From: Haliotis asinina
Lineage: Eukaryota > Mollusca > Gastropoda > Lepetellida > Haliotidae
Direction of reading: 5' to 3'
Assembly (NCBI RefSeq): GCF_037392515.1
Contig: NC_090287.1
Span: 12,389,001 to 12,453,000 of the forward strand
DNA: 64,000 bases
The notes below the pieces were generated by a model that was not told the origin of the DNA, ran no database searches, and was given only the letters and a program-made list of their open reading frames with translations. Shown piece by piece: positions 49,701 to 61,926 of the stretch (the stretch's first letter is position 1; the number at the start of each line of letters is the position of its first letter). Both the position numbers and the translations under genes were made by a program.

Positions 49701-52700
49701 CAGTTCACTTTCACAATACATTCAATTTTATCTGATTTGTTCTCGTTTAATAATATGAAATGCTTTAGCTATTCTCAATAATTTTGAACCATACTGTACA
49801 TTAGTCACAAGGTCATGCAGGAAGATGCTACTTACAGACGATCAGAAGCTCACCTTCAGACTGATGCCCTACATGAAGACCTGCACAGAAACTAACACAC
49901 AAGTGTACAGTCCAAGTCTGCATCACAATGCAGCAGAAGTTATCAGTCTACCTAGGAGGAAAACTCAACCACCTCCAGTCGCCAGAAACCTGGGTCTTCA
50001 TCGCTGTCAGACTTGGAGGATCATCACAACTTAGCGCACAGGAATCATCATCGAGACTACTTATCACAGGATTTACCTGCATGAAGACATATGGACTCAT
50101 CTAGAGATGATTATCAGGATCGCTCACCTGCACGCAGGCCTTCATGCACAGATACTTAGTTACAAGTATGAGGATGAAGGGGATGTCATTTCTCCATACA
50201 CAGAAGTAACATCATGGATCGCTGATAGTTTGGACTTAAACATCACCTTCCAAGGAATCTAATGATGCACATATTTATAAGTTGATTAATGACGATTTTG
50301 ACAAGGTCACCATTCCGCCAATTGAACCTGTCTGTAGGGTTCCGGAACATCTACACACAGCGTTTGATAAAGCACTGCACTGCATGGGACCGTTTACCAA
50401 GGCTCCTGATGTAGATGAAGACTACAAGCTTATATCAGAGTCCCGCAGCAGGTTTTATACGGTTGAAGATAAGAAGTTGGTGCAGATGGATACAACTACC
50501 CAATGTTCATTTGATGGACTTGCACAATCAAGATCCATCAACAAGGTCATGATTTCATGATTCCAGGATTCAAACTCCGAGGAGGATCAGATGATCTTAT
50601 CTGCATTACTGACCCCAAAGAAAGACCAGATATTTATCTCAGAGCATTTGGCATCAATCTCTACTGGACTAACCCTTTTGAGGAGACAAGGTTTACTCTT
50701 GGCATGTACTATGTGTCTCAAGTTCTGCACAGAAGATACAAGGTAGAGTTAAGAGCCATCCAATACTGACAAGAGCACCAATTGTGTTCAACTATGCAAC
50801 CGACACCTGGACGATGCCATTGCAGCTCTACTTGCAAAGAATGCCGCCAAGGAGCTTGACCAAGCTCACCTTACGCCAGGATTTTGATCATCAATTTTCC
50901 TAGTTCCCAAGAAAAACTCCAGAGAAAAGTTTCGTATACAATATGAAGAAATTCAACATGGAATATTTACTAAAGGCTGCCCAAGTTCAAGATGATACAT
51001 CTTCCTCAGGTCTGACTGTTCAACAAACAGACACAGACATTTGTGTCACCAGCACTGGATGCACAAGCCTGGGCAACAGATACTCAAAGGCGCTGAGAAA
51101 CTCTCAACCTATTTTTATCACATGACTTATCGATGCCAATACACTCCGGGGAATAAAATGGTTGAGAGTCCATGTGCACGTCTCAGAACAGAATAGCATG
51201 AGTTATCATACCCCTGTACATGTAGGCTTTATTTGTCCCTGAAGAAGGGATTGCATCTTTTTCATGATACATACATCAATTGATGAAGTTGCTATAAAAT
51301 AACTATATCTAAAGTCACTATGATGAAGATGTGATAAATAACTTTTTTAAGAGTTTTGACAGTTGTGGTCCCCCTAGATACAGAACAAAAGTTGAAAGTC
51401 TGCAAACCTACAGTGCCGTTTCAAGTTCCCATGGGGGGTTACAGGACGTAAAATGCATGACAACTAGAGAATCCAGGATGTGGCATGACCCACCACAGTT
51501 TCTGGCAAGCATAATAAGCTTGAGTCAGGATGAAGAAAAATATGTAATGTTCAGATTAAAAATGATATTTTATACTTACCCTGACTCATGAGATCAAACC
51601 TCCTGTCCTCCCCTCTCATGACACTCTGGATTTCTATGTAAATCCGGGTGCCGGGCAGGTATTCAGAGAGAGTGAAGAGCATGGCAGGTCATGTGACTGA
51701 TTTGCACGCCAAAATGCAAGGCTCATGGGAGGCTACTCGTGGGTGAGTAATGATTTTACATCCGCTTTAATGAAGGAACTTTGAGGAATTCAAGTGTTCC
51801 TCTACGTTGGGATAAAAGGAGACAAGCATAATAAGGATAAGTATAAGATAAGAGTCTGGATTAGTATAAAATATTGATTTTAATCAGAAAATTACATTTT
51901 TGGTGACATGTTTTAGTACTCAGAATCTATTGTCAATGTCATAATATGGATTTGGTATAGGTTGGTGTTGGTTATTGAACATTTGGCAACAAGAGGAAAA
52001 AATTATCTACCTCTCACTATATTTCCACTGATTATTGATCTGAAATACTGCTTTTGTACTGCAGGTTATCTGAAATGAGAACTGATAAGTTTTTTACTAA
52101 ATTCAATAAATGCAATGTTCAAATCCAATTTATATGCTTTTAGCATATCACAAGATCCTTCATTATCAAAGACAAATCTGGTATTGTCCTCAAAATTAAT
52201 GCTAGTAAGTTGGGCTATTTTATTAAAGTTTTAATGCAAACATAGTAAACATATTTGTCTTCTTGAAGCAGCACAATCTACAAACTAAGATGTAATGTGT
52301 ACACGAGATAGCATATTGTCTCTTGTACGTGAGACAGTGTGCTCCGCACTACGAACTGAAGCGGTTAAAGTACTGTAAAATTGTTGTCCTCCTGAGAGGG
52401 TACATAAGTCCCAAAATATTTCAAGTACATTAAAAATGTCCACCGCTTTTGACCGTTGCATATGTGTATTTTTAATGTTTAGCTCAATGTATCTACATTG
52501 TGAACAGCTGAAGGGATGGTGTAAATCCAACGAAGGCCCATGTAGGAAGCAAATCTGTTTTTCTCCATGGTCCCTAATATGGTGATCTATCTTCAGTTGT
52601 TGGCGATCTATAGCCCATTTTTATACTGTCTTGTCTGTATTTGAAGTCAAAGTTTAGAGATACATGCTAGTTATACTTCTAAATTACTTTGATTTTCTAG

Positions 52701-55700
52701 TTGGTTTTACTGTCCTTCGTTGACACTAATGACAGGTTTACATTTACATGTATTTATGGTGAATTTACAACATGTTATAGTCATGATATGGCTGAAATAT
52801 TGCCGATGTGACTTTCACTCACTCACTCACTCACTCACTCACTCACTCACTCACTCACTCACTCACTCACTCACTAGATAAGTCTTTTAAAACTGAATAT
52901 GGCTGTCAAAGCCTTGGCCCATTTCACATAACACTGCACATACTTCATTAATATGTTTTTTTCTTGGAAGGGACTAGTGGTAAAATGTTAATAGTATACT
53001 GGTCAGTGTCATAAAAAATCATAGGCTGCCATCTGAACCTGCATGCTTCAAGAGCTGCACACTGCAGCTCAACTTTTCAGGCCCTCGTGTGAAACAATTC
53101 AGCTTACTGTAGCATGAATCAGTACGTACATTTACTGCAGGCCATGAGGACCAACACAAGTTTGAAAATCAGGTCCGACACAGATCTACCAGCAACAGGC
53201 CAGTGGACAGGCACTTACATGAAACACTGATACTTATCCTCTGGACTAGAATTAAGTAATTTCTAATGTATGTTTCAGCACGAGGATGGACATGGCACGA
53301 GGTGATGATGGCTTACAGGCTGAGCTGTGAGAAACACAACACTAAGCCCCTCAGTAGGATAATACAACAAATTCAGGTAATGCCACACACTTTGGGGATC
53401 AACTACAATTCCATGTGTTACAGGATTATAATCAAAAGTCTTATACATACATATGTAATTCCGGATTATTCTACTGTGGAGTATTGCTAAAAGCAGTGAA
53501 AAACTAAATTCACTCCGTTACTCTGATTATTTGAACATCATCCTAACATACAGAGATGTGTCATGAGAAGATTCATGAGGTGCTTAAGATGTCATCAGTC
53601 AAGGTCAATTTTTTTTCATCAAAGAAAGTCTTACTTGACCCATGTACATGTGAAATTGTTTCTCTTTGTCCCTCTATCCAACACAGGGTGGTGGGGATAG
53701 CCTCGTGACCAAAGCAGTCGCTCGTCACACTGAAGACCTGGGTTTTCTCAGTTTTGCTATTTTTAGCATCAGTGGGATGTCCTGCATAATGTGTGTGAAA
53801 TTTGTTATTGCATAATAAGGGGGAATTCCAGAGTTTTATTTCATTTGTTACCTTTGGTCTTCAAGCCTATGTCTATTGCTTGATAATAACCTCTAACGGA
53901 ACCCAGGGATGGCGGTTGTTCCACAGACCAGTGGAAATCTGCGGATTTACATGCTTGGGATTTGTCTAAATCTGAGGAGATAAGATTTAGAGGGACAATA
54001 TTTATCAGCATCAAGTACCTACATCAGTGTCTCTTCTGCTATCAAATATCAGAATTACGCGTCCCATAAATTTGATTATAAAATCAGTAAACAAAGCCTT
54101 GCTGCCACATTCAAAACTGCTTGCTAAGGTAATATATGACTGCATCACTTCAGTCAACACAGCCAATTAAGAACCTCCGTTTTAGACATACTTCAGTAAG
54201 TGCAAACGGCAGCGCGTATGATGAAAGTTGCTTTTATGAAAAAGTTGGTGAAAAGTTTGACCTGTGATCAAGGATCGTCAGTCAGTAATATCGATAAAGA
54301 AGTGAGGAATATATTCAGGTGGAAATGGCTTGAAGAAAGTAACTGTCAAAGTAAAAATCAGAAAAAAAACTTCAAAGAAATGTCCGACAAATTTGCGAAC
54401 TTTGTAACACAGGGTTTTCTAATCATTCCACGAATCCACTGATTTAAATGCAAATAAATCGATCCTGGACCCTGCCCCCAGACCCCTAGCTGATTTTCCA
54501 TGGAAATCACTTTCACCTGTTGCCATCCCTGTGAACCTGAAGTTGTTCAATTGTCAGTCTCAGAGTATCTGTTCTGACAGCTTCTCTGTATCATCAAGAA
54601 CATTGATTCTATCCATTTAATACAAGTTGCAGCAATGATATTGATTTATTTACTGCCTAGTCATGTCATTTTGAGAATACAGCCTAAACAGTGTAACCAT
54701 GGTTACGATACAATCACAATACATCTTATTTGCAGGGTCTTGTTGACAATGGAAAGAGACAAGAGTTATTCAGTTTAAAAGGTAAGTTTTTCGTTCAATA
54801 TTTGAAGTGTTTGTGCATTAATATTTCAAAAGTATTTAACATGTCCAGAAAATAACTGAAATGTTTCCATTAGATTTTGTGCATGTTTATGAAGGGATAC
54901 TGAATCTTAACCTTTTTGACAGGGGAGAAGCTGGATCACAAGCATTGTGAGAGCATCGAGGAAATCTTGCGGCGTATACAGTTCAATGTTATTGATCTCG
55001 AGGGCTGCCACCTGGAGGATGAGGTACACTTTCAACCCATTACAGTCTAAATAGGAGGGATCATCCTCTATAATCCAGGGAAATCTCTCTTTATGACTTC
55101 ATGTGTCCTGAATGTTTTAGAGAAATGTCTCAGGGCAAAATGAGTTACCACTTAAACAGGAACCCAGTGAACACAGATCACTGACTGATTGTGAATGACT
55201 TTTTATGAAACACAATTCCATTTACTGAGGAAGTGTAATAACAAATATTTTTATTTCATATTCTACTAATCAACTTTCTGACTGAACTAATAACAGCTTT
55301 CAGACATGTTTATTTTCTGTTTTCCGTTTCTTGCTCATACTGATCAGTTAATTGTCTGGTCCAAACTCAGTTATTCAGAGGCCACATTCATGTGGCTGGA
55401 CTATTGCTGATTGGGGAATTGAACTGGAAACAAAGAAAACAAAGTGACAATGCCTTTATCATGGTGGCCAGTAAGTTATTAAGTGTGGAATAAAATAAAA
55501 CAACGGTTGAGATTAGGCAGTCAGTGTAGGATGTCAATCAGCAAAGCTTTCATTCCTTGTCACCATCTGGTCAACCAGCAATGGTTGTCAGAGGTGTTAT
55601 ACTAACCAAGGCTTGCCTCACAGTTATGAGCTAGTGAGTGTATGTTGTTCACAGCCCTAAAGTCAGATTGCCCACTCCAAATGTGTTTCTCCTTACAAGT

Positions 55701-58700
55701 ACAGGGAACCTGTTCTAAGTCGGGTCTCTGTTGGGTATGAGGAATCTTATACATACAGGTAGTTGGAATAACAAATGTTTTCTGTTTTCAGAGTGCTGTA
55801 GCTCTGTTTGACATGATTGAATTCTATGACTCGGCATGTCAGTTGAACATATCCTTCAACAAGAACATAGGACTACGCGGATGGCAGGCTTGTTCTAAGC
55901 TTATACGAAGGGTAGGATATTGATCTTTAAGTGGCATGATCTTTGTCAGCATTCTGAATGTCAGGTCATATGTTTGAATCATAGCATAACACTTTTGTAT
56001 CAAGGGGATAATAAAGGATGATCGAGAACTGAAACTGGTGTTGTATTTCTGATTCAGGTAGCTTAATTCTGAAACTCAATGTTTCATTTTCCTTTTGCTA
56101 CATACCCTGGTATCAAATGATATTTTCTATGTGAATATTTTCATGTAATTTACAAACAGAAAGCTTGCTTGGTTTTTAACACTCAAGAAATGTTCAGTGA
56201 ACACAGTAATTATACTGAAATATTTATATTTATACATAATATCCACTGTTTTAAATTTATCATGACACTAAAGGGGACATGTTCTTGTCATAGAAGATGA
56301 TAGAAGTTAAGGAGACCCTGGATTCTAAATCGGTTGAAGCACACCCTCACTCGATGGAATTCCTTAACAATGTCTGTTTGTTTCAGACCCCTCATCTTGT
56401 TCATCTAGACATGAGGAACTGTGACCTGAATGAACGCTCCATCCCAATCATTGGCCGTGCCCTGAAGCTGGGCAGTACTCTCACTGTCCTACACTTGGAG
56501 AACATCTCCCTGTCTGGCCGAGCTCTCATCATACTTGGTAGGTTGTCAATCATAGTGCCACCACTACATGCATTTTCATTACTGCCTTGGAGGTGAATGA
56601 AATTGGTGCTTCATCATACTTGGTAGTTTGTCAGTCAAAGTGCCACCACTACATTCATCTACATTACTGCCTTGGAGGGTGGATGATATTGGTGCTTCAT
56701 CATACTTGGTAGGTTGTCAGTCATAGCGCCACCACTACATTCATCTACATTACTGCCTTGGATGGTGGATGATATTGGTCCTTCATCATACTTGGTAGGT
56801 TGTCAGTCATAGTGCCACCACTACATTCATCTACATTACTGCCTTGGAGGTGAATGATATTGGTCCTTCATCATACTTGGTAGTTTGTCAGTCATAGCGC
56901 CACCACTACATTCATCTACATTACTGCCTTGGATGGTGGATGATATTGGTCCTTCATCATACTTGGTAGGTTGTCAGTCATAGTGCCACCACTACATTCA
57001 TCTACATTACTGCCTTGGATGGTGGATGATATTGGTCCTTCATCATACTTGGTAGGTTGTCAGTCATAGTGCCACCACTACATTCATCTACATTACTGCC
57101 TTGGATGGTGGATGATATTGGTCCTTCATCATACTTGGTAGGTTGTCAGTCATAGTGCCACCACTACATTCATCTACATTACTGCCTTGGAGGGTGAATG
57201 AAATTGGTGCTTCATCATACTTGGTAGTTTGTCAGTCATAGTGCCACCACTACATTCATCTACATTACTGCCTTGGATGGTGGATGATATTGGTCCTTCA
57301 TCATACTTGGTAGGTTGTCAGTCAAAGTGCCACCACTACATTCATCTACATTACTGCCTTGGATGGTGGATGATATTGGTCCTTCATCATACTTGGTAGT
57401 TTGTCAGTCAAAGTGCCACCACTACATTCATCTACATTACTGCCTTGGATGGTGGATGATATTGGTCCTTCATCATACTTGGTAGTTTGTCAGTCAAAGT
57501 GCCACCACTACATTCATCTACATTACTGCCTTGGATGGTGGATGATATTGGTCCTTCATCATACTTGGTAGTTTGTCAGTCAAAGTGCCACCACTACATT
57601 CATCTACATTACTGCCTTGGATGGTGGATGATATTGGTCCTTCATCATACTTGGTAGTTTGTCAGTCAAAGTGCCACCACTACATTCATCTACATTACTG
57701 CCTTGGATGGTGGATGATATTGGTCCTTCATCATACTTGGTAGGTTGTCAGTCAAAGTGCCACCACTACATTCATCTACATTACTGCCTTGGATGGTGGA
57801 TGATATTGGTCCTTCATCATACTTGGTAGGTTGTCAGTCATAGTGCCACCACTACATTCATCTACATTACTGCCTTGGATGGTGGATGAAATTGGCCCTT
57901 CATCATACTTGGTAGGTTGTCAGTCATAGTGCCACCACTACATTCATCTACATTACTGCCTTGGATGGTGGATGATATTGGTCCTTCATCATACTTGGTA
58001 GGTTGTCAGTCATAGTGCCACCACTACATTCATCTACATTACTGCCTTGGATGGTGGATGATTTTGGTCCTTCATCATACTTGGTAGGTTGTCAGTCAAA
58101 GTGCCACCACTACATTCATCTACATTACTGCCTTGGAGGGTGAATGAAATTGGTGCTTCATCATACTTGGTAGTTTGTCAGTCAAAGTGCCACCACTACA
58201 TTCATCTACATTACTGCCTTGGATGGTGGATGATATTGGACCTTCATCATGTTCACTGCAATGTTTTGAATCCAAAAAGGGCTTAAGAATTGTTGAAAAA
58301 CATTTCATACTACTCATAAGAAGTTAAAGACCATCCAAATCCTTCGTATTACTATATTTGACATATACTGAACAGAAAAAGAAATGCAAGGTTTGAAAAA
58401 ATGACATCTACTAAAAGTAAGTGTTCAGGTTTATGTCCTCTATTCAAAGACTTGGCAAAAAGCCAGAGTTGCATTTCTTTTGCTGCCCAGTATAGGTAAT
58501 CTGTCATAAGTAATAACAGAATCTGATTAACTATGGTAGTATTAAAGAATCTTGTGTTTTTCTAGTTTCCTCAGATGTATTATGAGTTGAAATATATTGA
58601 GATTAATCATTTCCTCTCTCACCCACTGGAGCTAAAGTTTTATCTGCGTATGTAAGGGTTTGTTCCATATCGTCAGCAGTATAAGCTTCAGGACCAAATT

Positions 58701-61111
58701 ACTCTGCTCTGAATTAAGAGGAATTTCATGCCCAATGCATTAGCCAAATCCCAGGCTGAATTCAATAACAAACTATTGAATAAACATGTTGAATGTGGAT
58801 TTGTCATTCATTGTATTCATTGACTATTCTTGCACAGTTTGGTCCAGCATAGCACATTTGCACTAACAAATGGTTTGAAGTACACACACAGACACACAGA
58901 CACACAGACACACACGCTCGCACACGCACATACACACATACACACATACACAAATTATGTTCATTATAACAAGAAACATCCTGGATGAGTATTTTGCAGG
59001 TGCCCAAAATAACATGATTTCTGATTCAGTTCCCTTTTTTTAACTTCTGTCAAATGTTCATATGTCTCAGGTTAACAATTGCCCTGTCTTTGGGTGTGTT
59101 TATGATGACTCATAACTGAAAATACGGTCAGCTGTTACATTATTATGTAATGAGAACCGACCTGGGAGATTTCTCATGCCGACTGTAATAGTTGTGCCTT
59201 TATTTACAGACTGTTTACACATCACAGTTTAATTATTACAAACAGACATTTCATAGTTTTGCAGGTTTGGATTGATATGGTTGATTTTTTTTATCCAGTA
59301 AATGAATGATATATTTCTGGTAGGGTTGATGTACAAAGTCTGATTTCATCTGCTTAAGCTTGACAACTAAAACTTACATCTCCTTTGACTCGATTTTGTA
59401 ACGTCTGAATCAAAATGTTGTAGTTGCCGCTCTGAAGATGAATGAGACATTGTTGGAACTGTTTCTGGCTGACAACAAGCTAATGCCGAGTGACGGAATA
59501 CAGCTGGGCAACCTTCTCAAGTACAATCACAAACTAGAACTGCTTGATCTCCGCAACAACCACCTTCAGGTCACTTCATTTCTCACTTCTTAAAACTCGA
59601 TCATCAATTACATATGCCTTACAGAATAGCTATTTTGAGTGTTATTTACAACAGTCCTGTGAAGTGTAGACCAGATTATGGTTTGTGTAGGTCAGTTATA
59701 CATGAGACTTGGCCTCCATCATCAGCTACATGAATCTTGTCTCTGTTGCAGGATGTAGGAACCAGTCATCTGTGTGATGGTCTGTATGAACAGAACCTGG
59801 ACACAGGGCTGAAGACACTGGTGCTGTGGAACAACCAGATCACTTATCAAGCAATGGCCTCTGTTGCTAAGGCACTGGTATGTTAAAGCAGGCTCATGTT
59901 TTTAGTTGGTATGAAACCATACTGTTATTAATATTTGCTTGGAAGTTTCAGCTTGAGCTTCCGATTCAGCAGGTCAGTGGGGTAACTTAATTGTTAAAGT
60001 ATCCGCTTATCAAACTAAACTCCCAGGTTTAAATCTCTACATGGGTACAATGTGTTAAGCCCATTTCTAGTGTCCCTTGCAGTGATATTGCTGGAATATT
60101 GCTAAAAGCGGAGTAAAACCATACTATCTGCTGTGATTCAGCACAACAAAGATATTCAGATCTTTAAGATGTCACTTAGCTACAACATTTTACACTGCCT
60201 ACCATTAAAAAAACCAAGCGTAGCACAAAAAAAAGTTGGGTTTTTTCTTTATCGAAAATCTGTCTGATATTTGCAAATTCTTCTAACAGAAATCAGCAGA
60301 GTGTTTGGAAACACTGAACTTGGGGCACAACAATGTCACCAATGAAGGGATGCACATCGTCAAGGATGGGTTGCTGAAGAGCAAAGCTCTGTTGCGACTG
60401 GGACTGCAGGGAACGAAGGTCTCATGTGAAGGTCAGTGTTGGAGGTTTGAAGTGGAGATGGGTGGTGATTGGGTTGGGATGGGTGTGTTTGGTGGTGATC
60501 ATTTGATAGGATATGGAATGACCTATAAGATACTATAGTATTAGTTTACCTTCCCAAGTGCCACTACACTGGTGTCTCAGTGTTCCAGTTGTCATACCGA
60601 TGATATGTGATGAGAAGGCACTGATGTCATCGTCTATACCATTTTGTTTAATGTTATCATTAGTACCATGTCTTGACTTCAGCTGTAATGTTGAATATGT
60701 TCATGTGTACACAAATGTTGTGAAGTTTTGAGTATATTAATTGTTCATTGCCTTCACGATCAACACATACAAATCCAAGCCTAGCATATTTTCTTAGGTG
60801 TATCTATCTGTCTGTGTGTCTTTCTGAGTGTCTGTCTGTCTGTCTGCTGTTGAGGCATCTTTTTACATTGTTAGGAAATATTATGATGTTGAAATTTGTG
60901 CATCTATCTCTTTTGTTGTTATATCACCATATTTTTCTCAACAGGAGCGGTAGCCTTAGCTGAGTTTGTGGCAGACAGCCCTCGACTTGTTCGTCTAGAC
61001 CTGCGAGAAAATGACATCAAGACAGCTGGACTTATGGCCCTGTCTCTGGCCATGAGAGTGAATGACACGGTTGTCAGACTTGACTTGGATAGAGACACAA
61101 AGAAAGAATCT
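37773..61111 (+). CDS. PPP1R37: PPP1R37-like leucine-rich-repeat PP1 regulatory subunit, first ten coding exons (3' end beyond window)
   Basis: Coding exons: 37773-38088, 53279-53376, 54736-54781, 54923-55023, 55792-55911, 56387-56537, 59424-59569, 59752-59877, 60290-60431, 60945-61111. Together they encode 471 codons in continuous phase, all with AG acceptors and GT donors. The 105-residue first exon is acidic and Ser-rich and holds KRGVKF (83-88), fitting the [RK]-x-V-x-F PP1-docking motif; the vertebrate protein has KRVTF here. Residues about 155-471 are leucine-rich repeats with strong family matches: LNISFNK-type IS-FNKNIG, VLHLENISLSGRAL, LFLADNKL, LLDLRNNHL, LVLWNNQITY, LETLNLGHNNV, VRLDLRENDIKTAGLMALSLAM. 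The known protein (LRRC68) binds and restrains PP1. The first ATG follows an in-frame stop at 37716. Intron 1 is 15 kb and full of mobile DNA. The exon 10 donor GTAAGT at 61112 is followed about 60 bp later by a retroelement, and the acidic/Pro-rich C-terminus lies outside the window. Confidence 0.92.
38089..42420. other. PPP1R37 intron 1, proximal part
   Basis: AT-rich and mostly unique. The only repeat I noted is the possible MITE at 39.6-40.1 kb. Open frames here are short and unrecognised. Confidence 0.5.
39625..40115. repeat. Possible hAT-like MITE
   Basis: The left side reads TTAGGGCTCTCTATTGGCAA and the right side, inverted, reads CAGGACTGTGCAATATT. Internal text is rich in ATTGCAATATGTAT and its inverse, as in widespread metazoan nonautonomous elements. 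Ends are uncertain. Confidence 0.35.
42421..43458. mobile_element. Near-perfect 1,038 bp palindromic element (CAGG...CCTG)
   Basis: Ends are CAGGCCCCCCTAAGTAATTG and its inverse. Arms of about 475 bp each (42421-42895, about 42980-43458) are almost identical in inverse orientation around a loop of about 85 bp. ACTTC lies immediately outside both ends (42416-42420, 43459-43463), so a 5 bp target duplication is likely. Each arm is richer in GC and CpG than the surrounding intron and gives the same 100+ residue open frame in mirror, which is an artefact of the inversion. CAGG ends recall hAT elements, but those make 8 bp duplications, so the superfamily is undecided. Confidence 0.85.
43459..46209. 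other. PPP1R37 intron 1, middle part
   Basis: A GTGA-type run lies at about 44387-44425. Otherwise AT-rich with no recognised element or exon. Confidence 0.5.
48500..49796 (+). mobile_element. Second Tc1-like DNA transposon, 1.3 kb, nearly intact, nested in a retroelement fossil
   Basis: Inverted ends of about 24 bp (22 matching: AGTCTGGTTCATAATTATTG at the left, AGTATGGTTCAAAATTATTG inverted at the right) with TA outside each end (48498-48499, 49797-49798). It lies inside the decayed DIRS-like element at 46.2-51.9 kb. Its family differs from that of the element at 1.0-2.5 kb, with different ends and a different transposase. Confidence 0.85.
48694..49694 (+). pseudogene. Tc1-like transposase with a single visible frameshift
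   Basis: ATG at 48694 (MSAEDKRRLIF). N-terminal helix-turn-helix (SAERTGTPLSTVYRIRKDF), a GAGRP hook-like motif, then a second DNA-binding segment (ISNIRYEMIE). The DDE domain has FFTDESS, QQDNDPKHT and PDLNPIENIWG, so all three catalytic acidic residues are present in DD34E style. The only break I see is one missing base near 48865, between GAGRP and KLHFPDRV. Total length is about 333 codons, normal for Tc1 transposases. This is a young or recently inactivated copy. Confidence 0.87.
52816..52875. repeat. (CACT)n microsatellite
   Basis: About 15 perfect CACT units. It lies in PPP1R37 intron 1 at the end of a short SINE-like tail (GCTGAAATATTGCCGATGTG). Confidence 0.9.
53692..53750 (+). repeat. 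tRNA-derived SINE head fragment
   Basis: GGTGGTGGGGATAGCCTCGTG...GTCGCTCGTCACACTGAAGA...CCTGGGTT. It lies in PPP1R37 intron 2. Confidence 0.6.
56527..58250 (+). repeat. 86 bp minisatellite, 20 units, seeded by the PPP1R37 exon 6 splice donor
   Basis: Units start with CATCATACTTGGTAG at 56527, 56612, 56698, 56784, 56869, 56955, then every 86 bp to 58245: 18 spacings of 86 and two of 85. The first unit is the genuine 3' end of PPP1R37 coding exon 6 with its donor (ATACTTG|GTAGGT at 56537/56538). Every later unit except the last repeats the same exon tail and donor. Twelve units carry GTAGGT and eight carry GTAGTT. The remainder of each unit (CCACCACTACATTCATC..., CTGCCTTGGATGG...) is intronic. 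Units are nearly identical, so the array looks young. Confidence 0.93.
58882..58951. repeat. (CA)n-rich microsatellite
   Basis: ACACACAGACACACAGAC-type interrupted CA run in PPP1R37 intron 6. Confidence 0.85.
59975..60118 (+). repeat. tRNA-derived SINE, diverged
   Basis: GTGGGGTAACTTAATTGTTAAAG head, then TGGAATATTGCTAAAAGCGG-AGTAAAACC end. It lies in PPP1R37 intron 8. Confidence 0.6.
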
Positions 61112-61926
61112 GTAAGTCCTTGTTCATGTACATTCTGAAATAGTCTTACCAACTGGAATACTTTTATTTTTAACTTACCTTACCATAGGTCTTATGCATA
61201 TTACCTCAAGCTTCGCTAGAAGAGATCAGACAGTCGTTGATTCGCCATTCCCTAGATGGCTACCTCATGTAATCTACGAATGTAGTCACGGAAGTGACGT
61301 GATCTCCCCACTCACGCAAGCGCGAACAATCCAAAAATCACTTTTACTTCTAGCGTTCGTCTGTTCGGACGTTTTTGGTTCGCTTAGTTTACCTACTTTG
61401 TGGTTCAATAAAGTTGTTTCCTCACGGGTAGGTATGGTTTGTATCCCTTAGGTGTGCGTGTTAAGGTAAGTTATCTTTTAACTGCACTTACTTTGCTACC
61501 TCGTGTTGTTTTTTCTCTCATTTCGGGGTGGGTTCGCCCGCGTCGTGTGTGAGTGCGGCATGGCGTCCGTGGGGGTATTATATCTTGCTGGTTTTCTCCC
61601 TCCATGTGGTTTTCCATGTCGATTAGTATTTTTGCCAGGTTTCACTGCATTTATATGTTTTTTCGTGCCACGTTGCGATGTACGCAGGCAACCTTTTTGG
61701 TTGTTTGCCCTTCGCTGTCACGAGCTTATGGGCGTGCCTACTTTATAGTGGGGGTGCGTTGGTGCTGCATTTCTGGTATAGGGGTGTTTTTTCTACCGCC
61801 TAGCGTTGGTTTCAACGCATTGTTATGTTTTGTATGTTGCACTTAACTGTGTATGTCTCACCAGTTTAGCACCGTCTGCTAGGGGCAGGAATCGGCGAAT
61901 TTCCCCACCCTTGGTGCCCGGATTGT

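Larger units (their letters stand above)
46210..51910 (+). mobile_element. Second DIRS-like retroelement fossil in PPP1R37 intron 1, heavily decayed, with a nested Tc1
   Basis: Inverted ends: about 46.22-46.42 kb and 51.70-51.91 kb share CATTCATTAAA-type leader text, GTAGCCTCCCATGAGCC and GCATTTTGGCG in inverse orientation. A segment at about 51515-51600 resembles the complement of the outer ends, as an internal complementary region would. A reverse-transcriptase start (FLVPKKNSREKF-like) lies near 50.8-50.94 kb. Other scattered open frames (48.2, 49.8, 50.3 kb) probably belong to its gag region but are not recognised. The element is broken many times and most of its 3' coding part is missing. 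Ends are approximate. Confidence 0.7.

Noticed and set aside
56297-56596. Open frame starting before PPP1R37 coding exon 6
   Set aside because: The conserved LRR similarity starts at the acceptor at 56387. The upstream residues do not fit the family and the downstream ones read through the donor.
58089-58286. Open frames inside the 86 bp array on both strands
   Set aside because: They are translations of minisatellite units.
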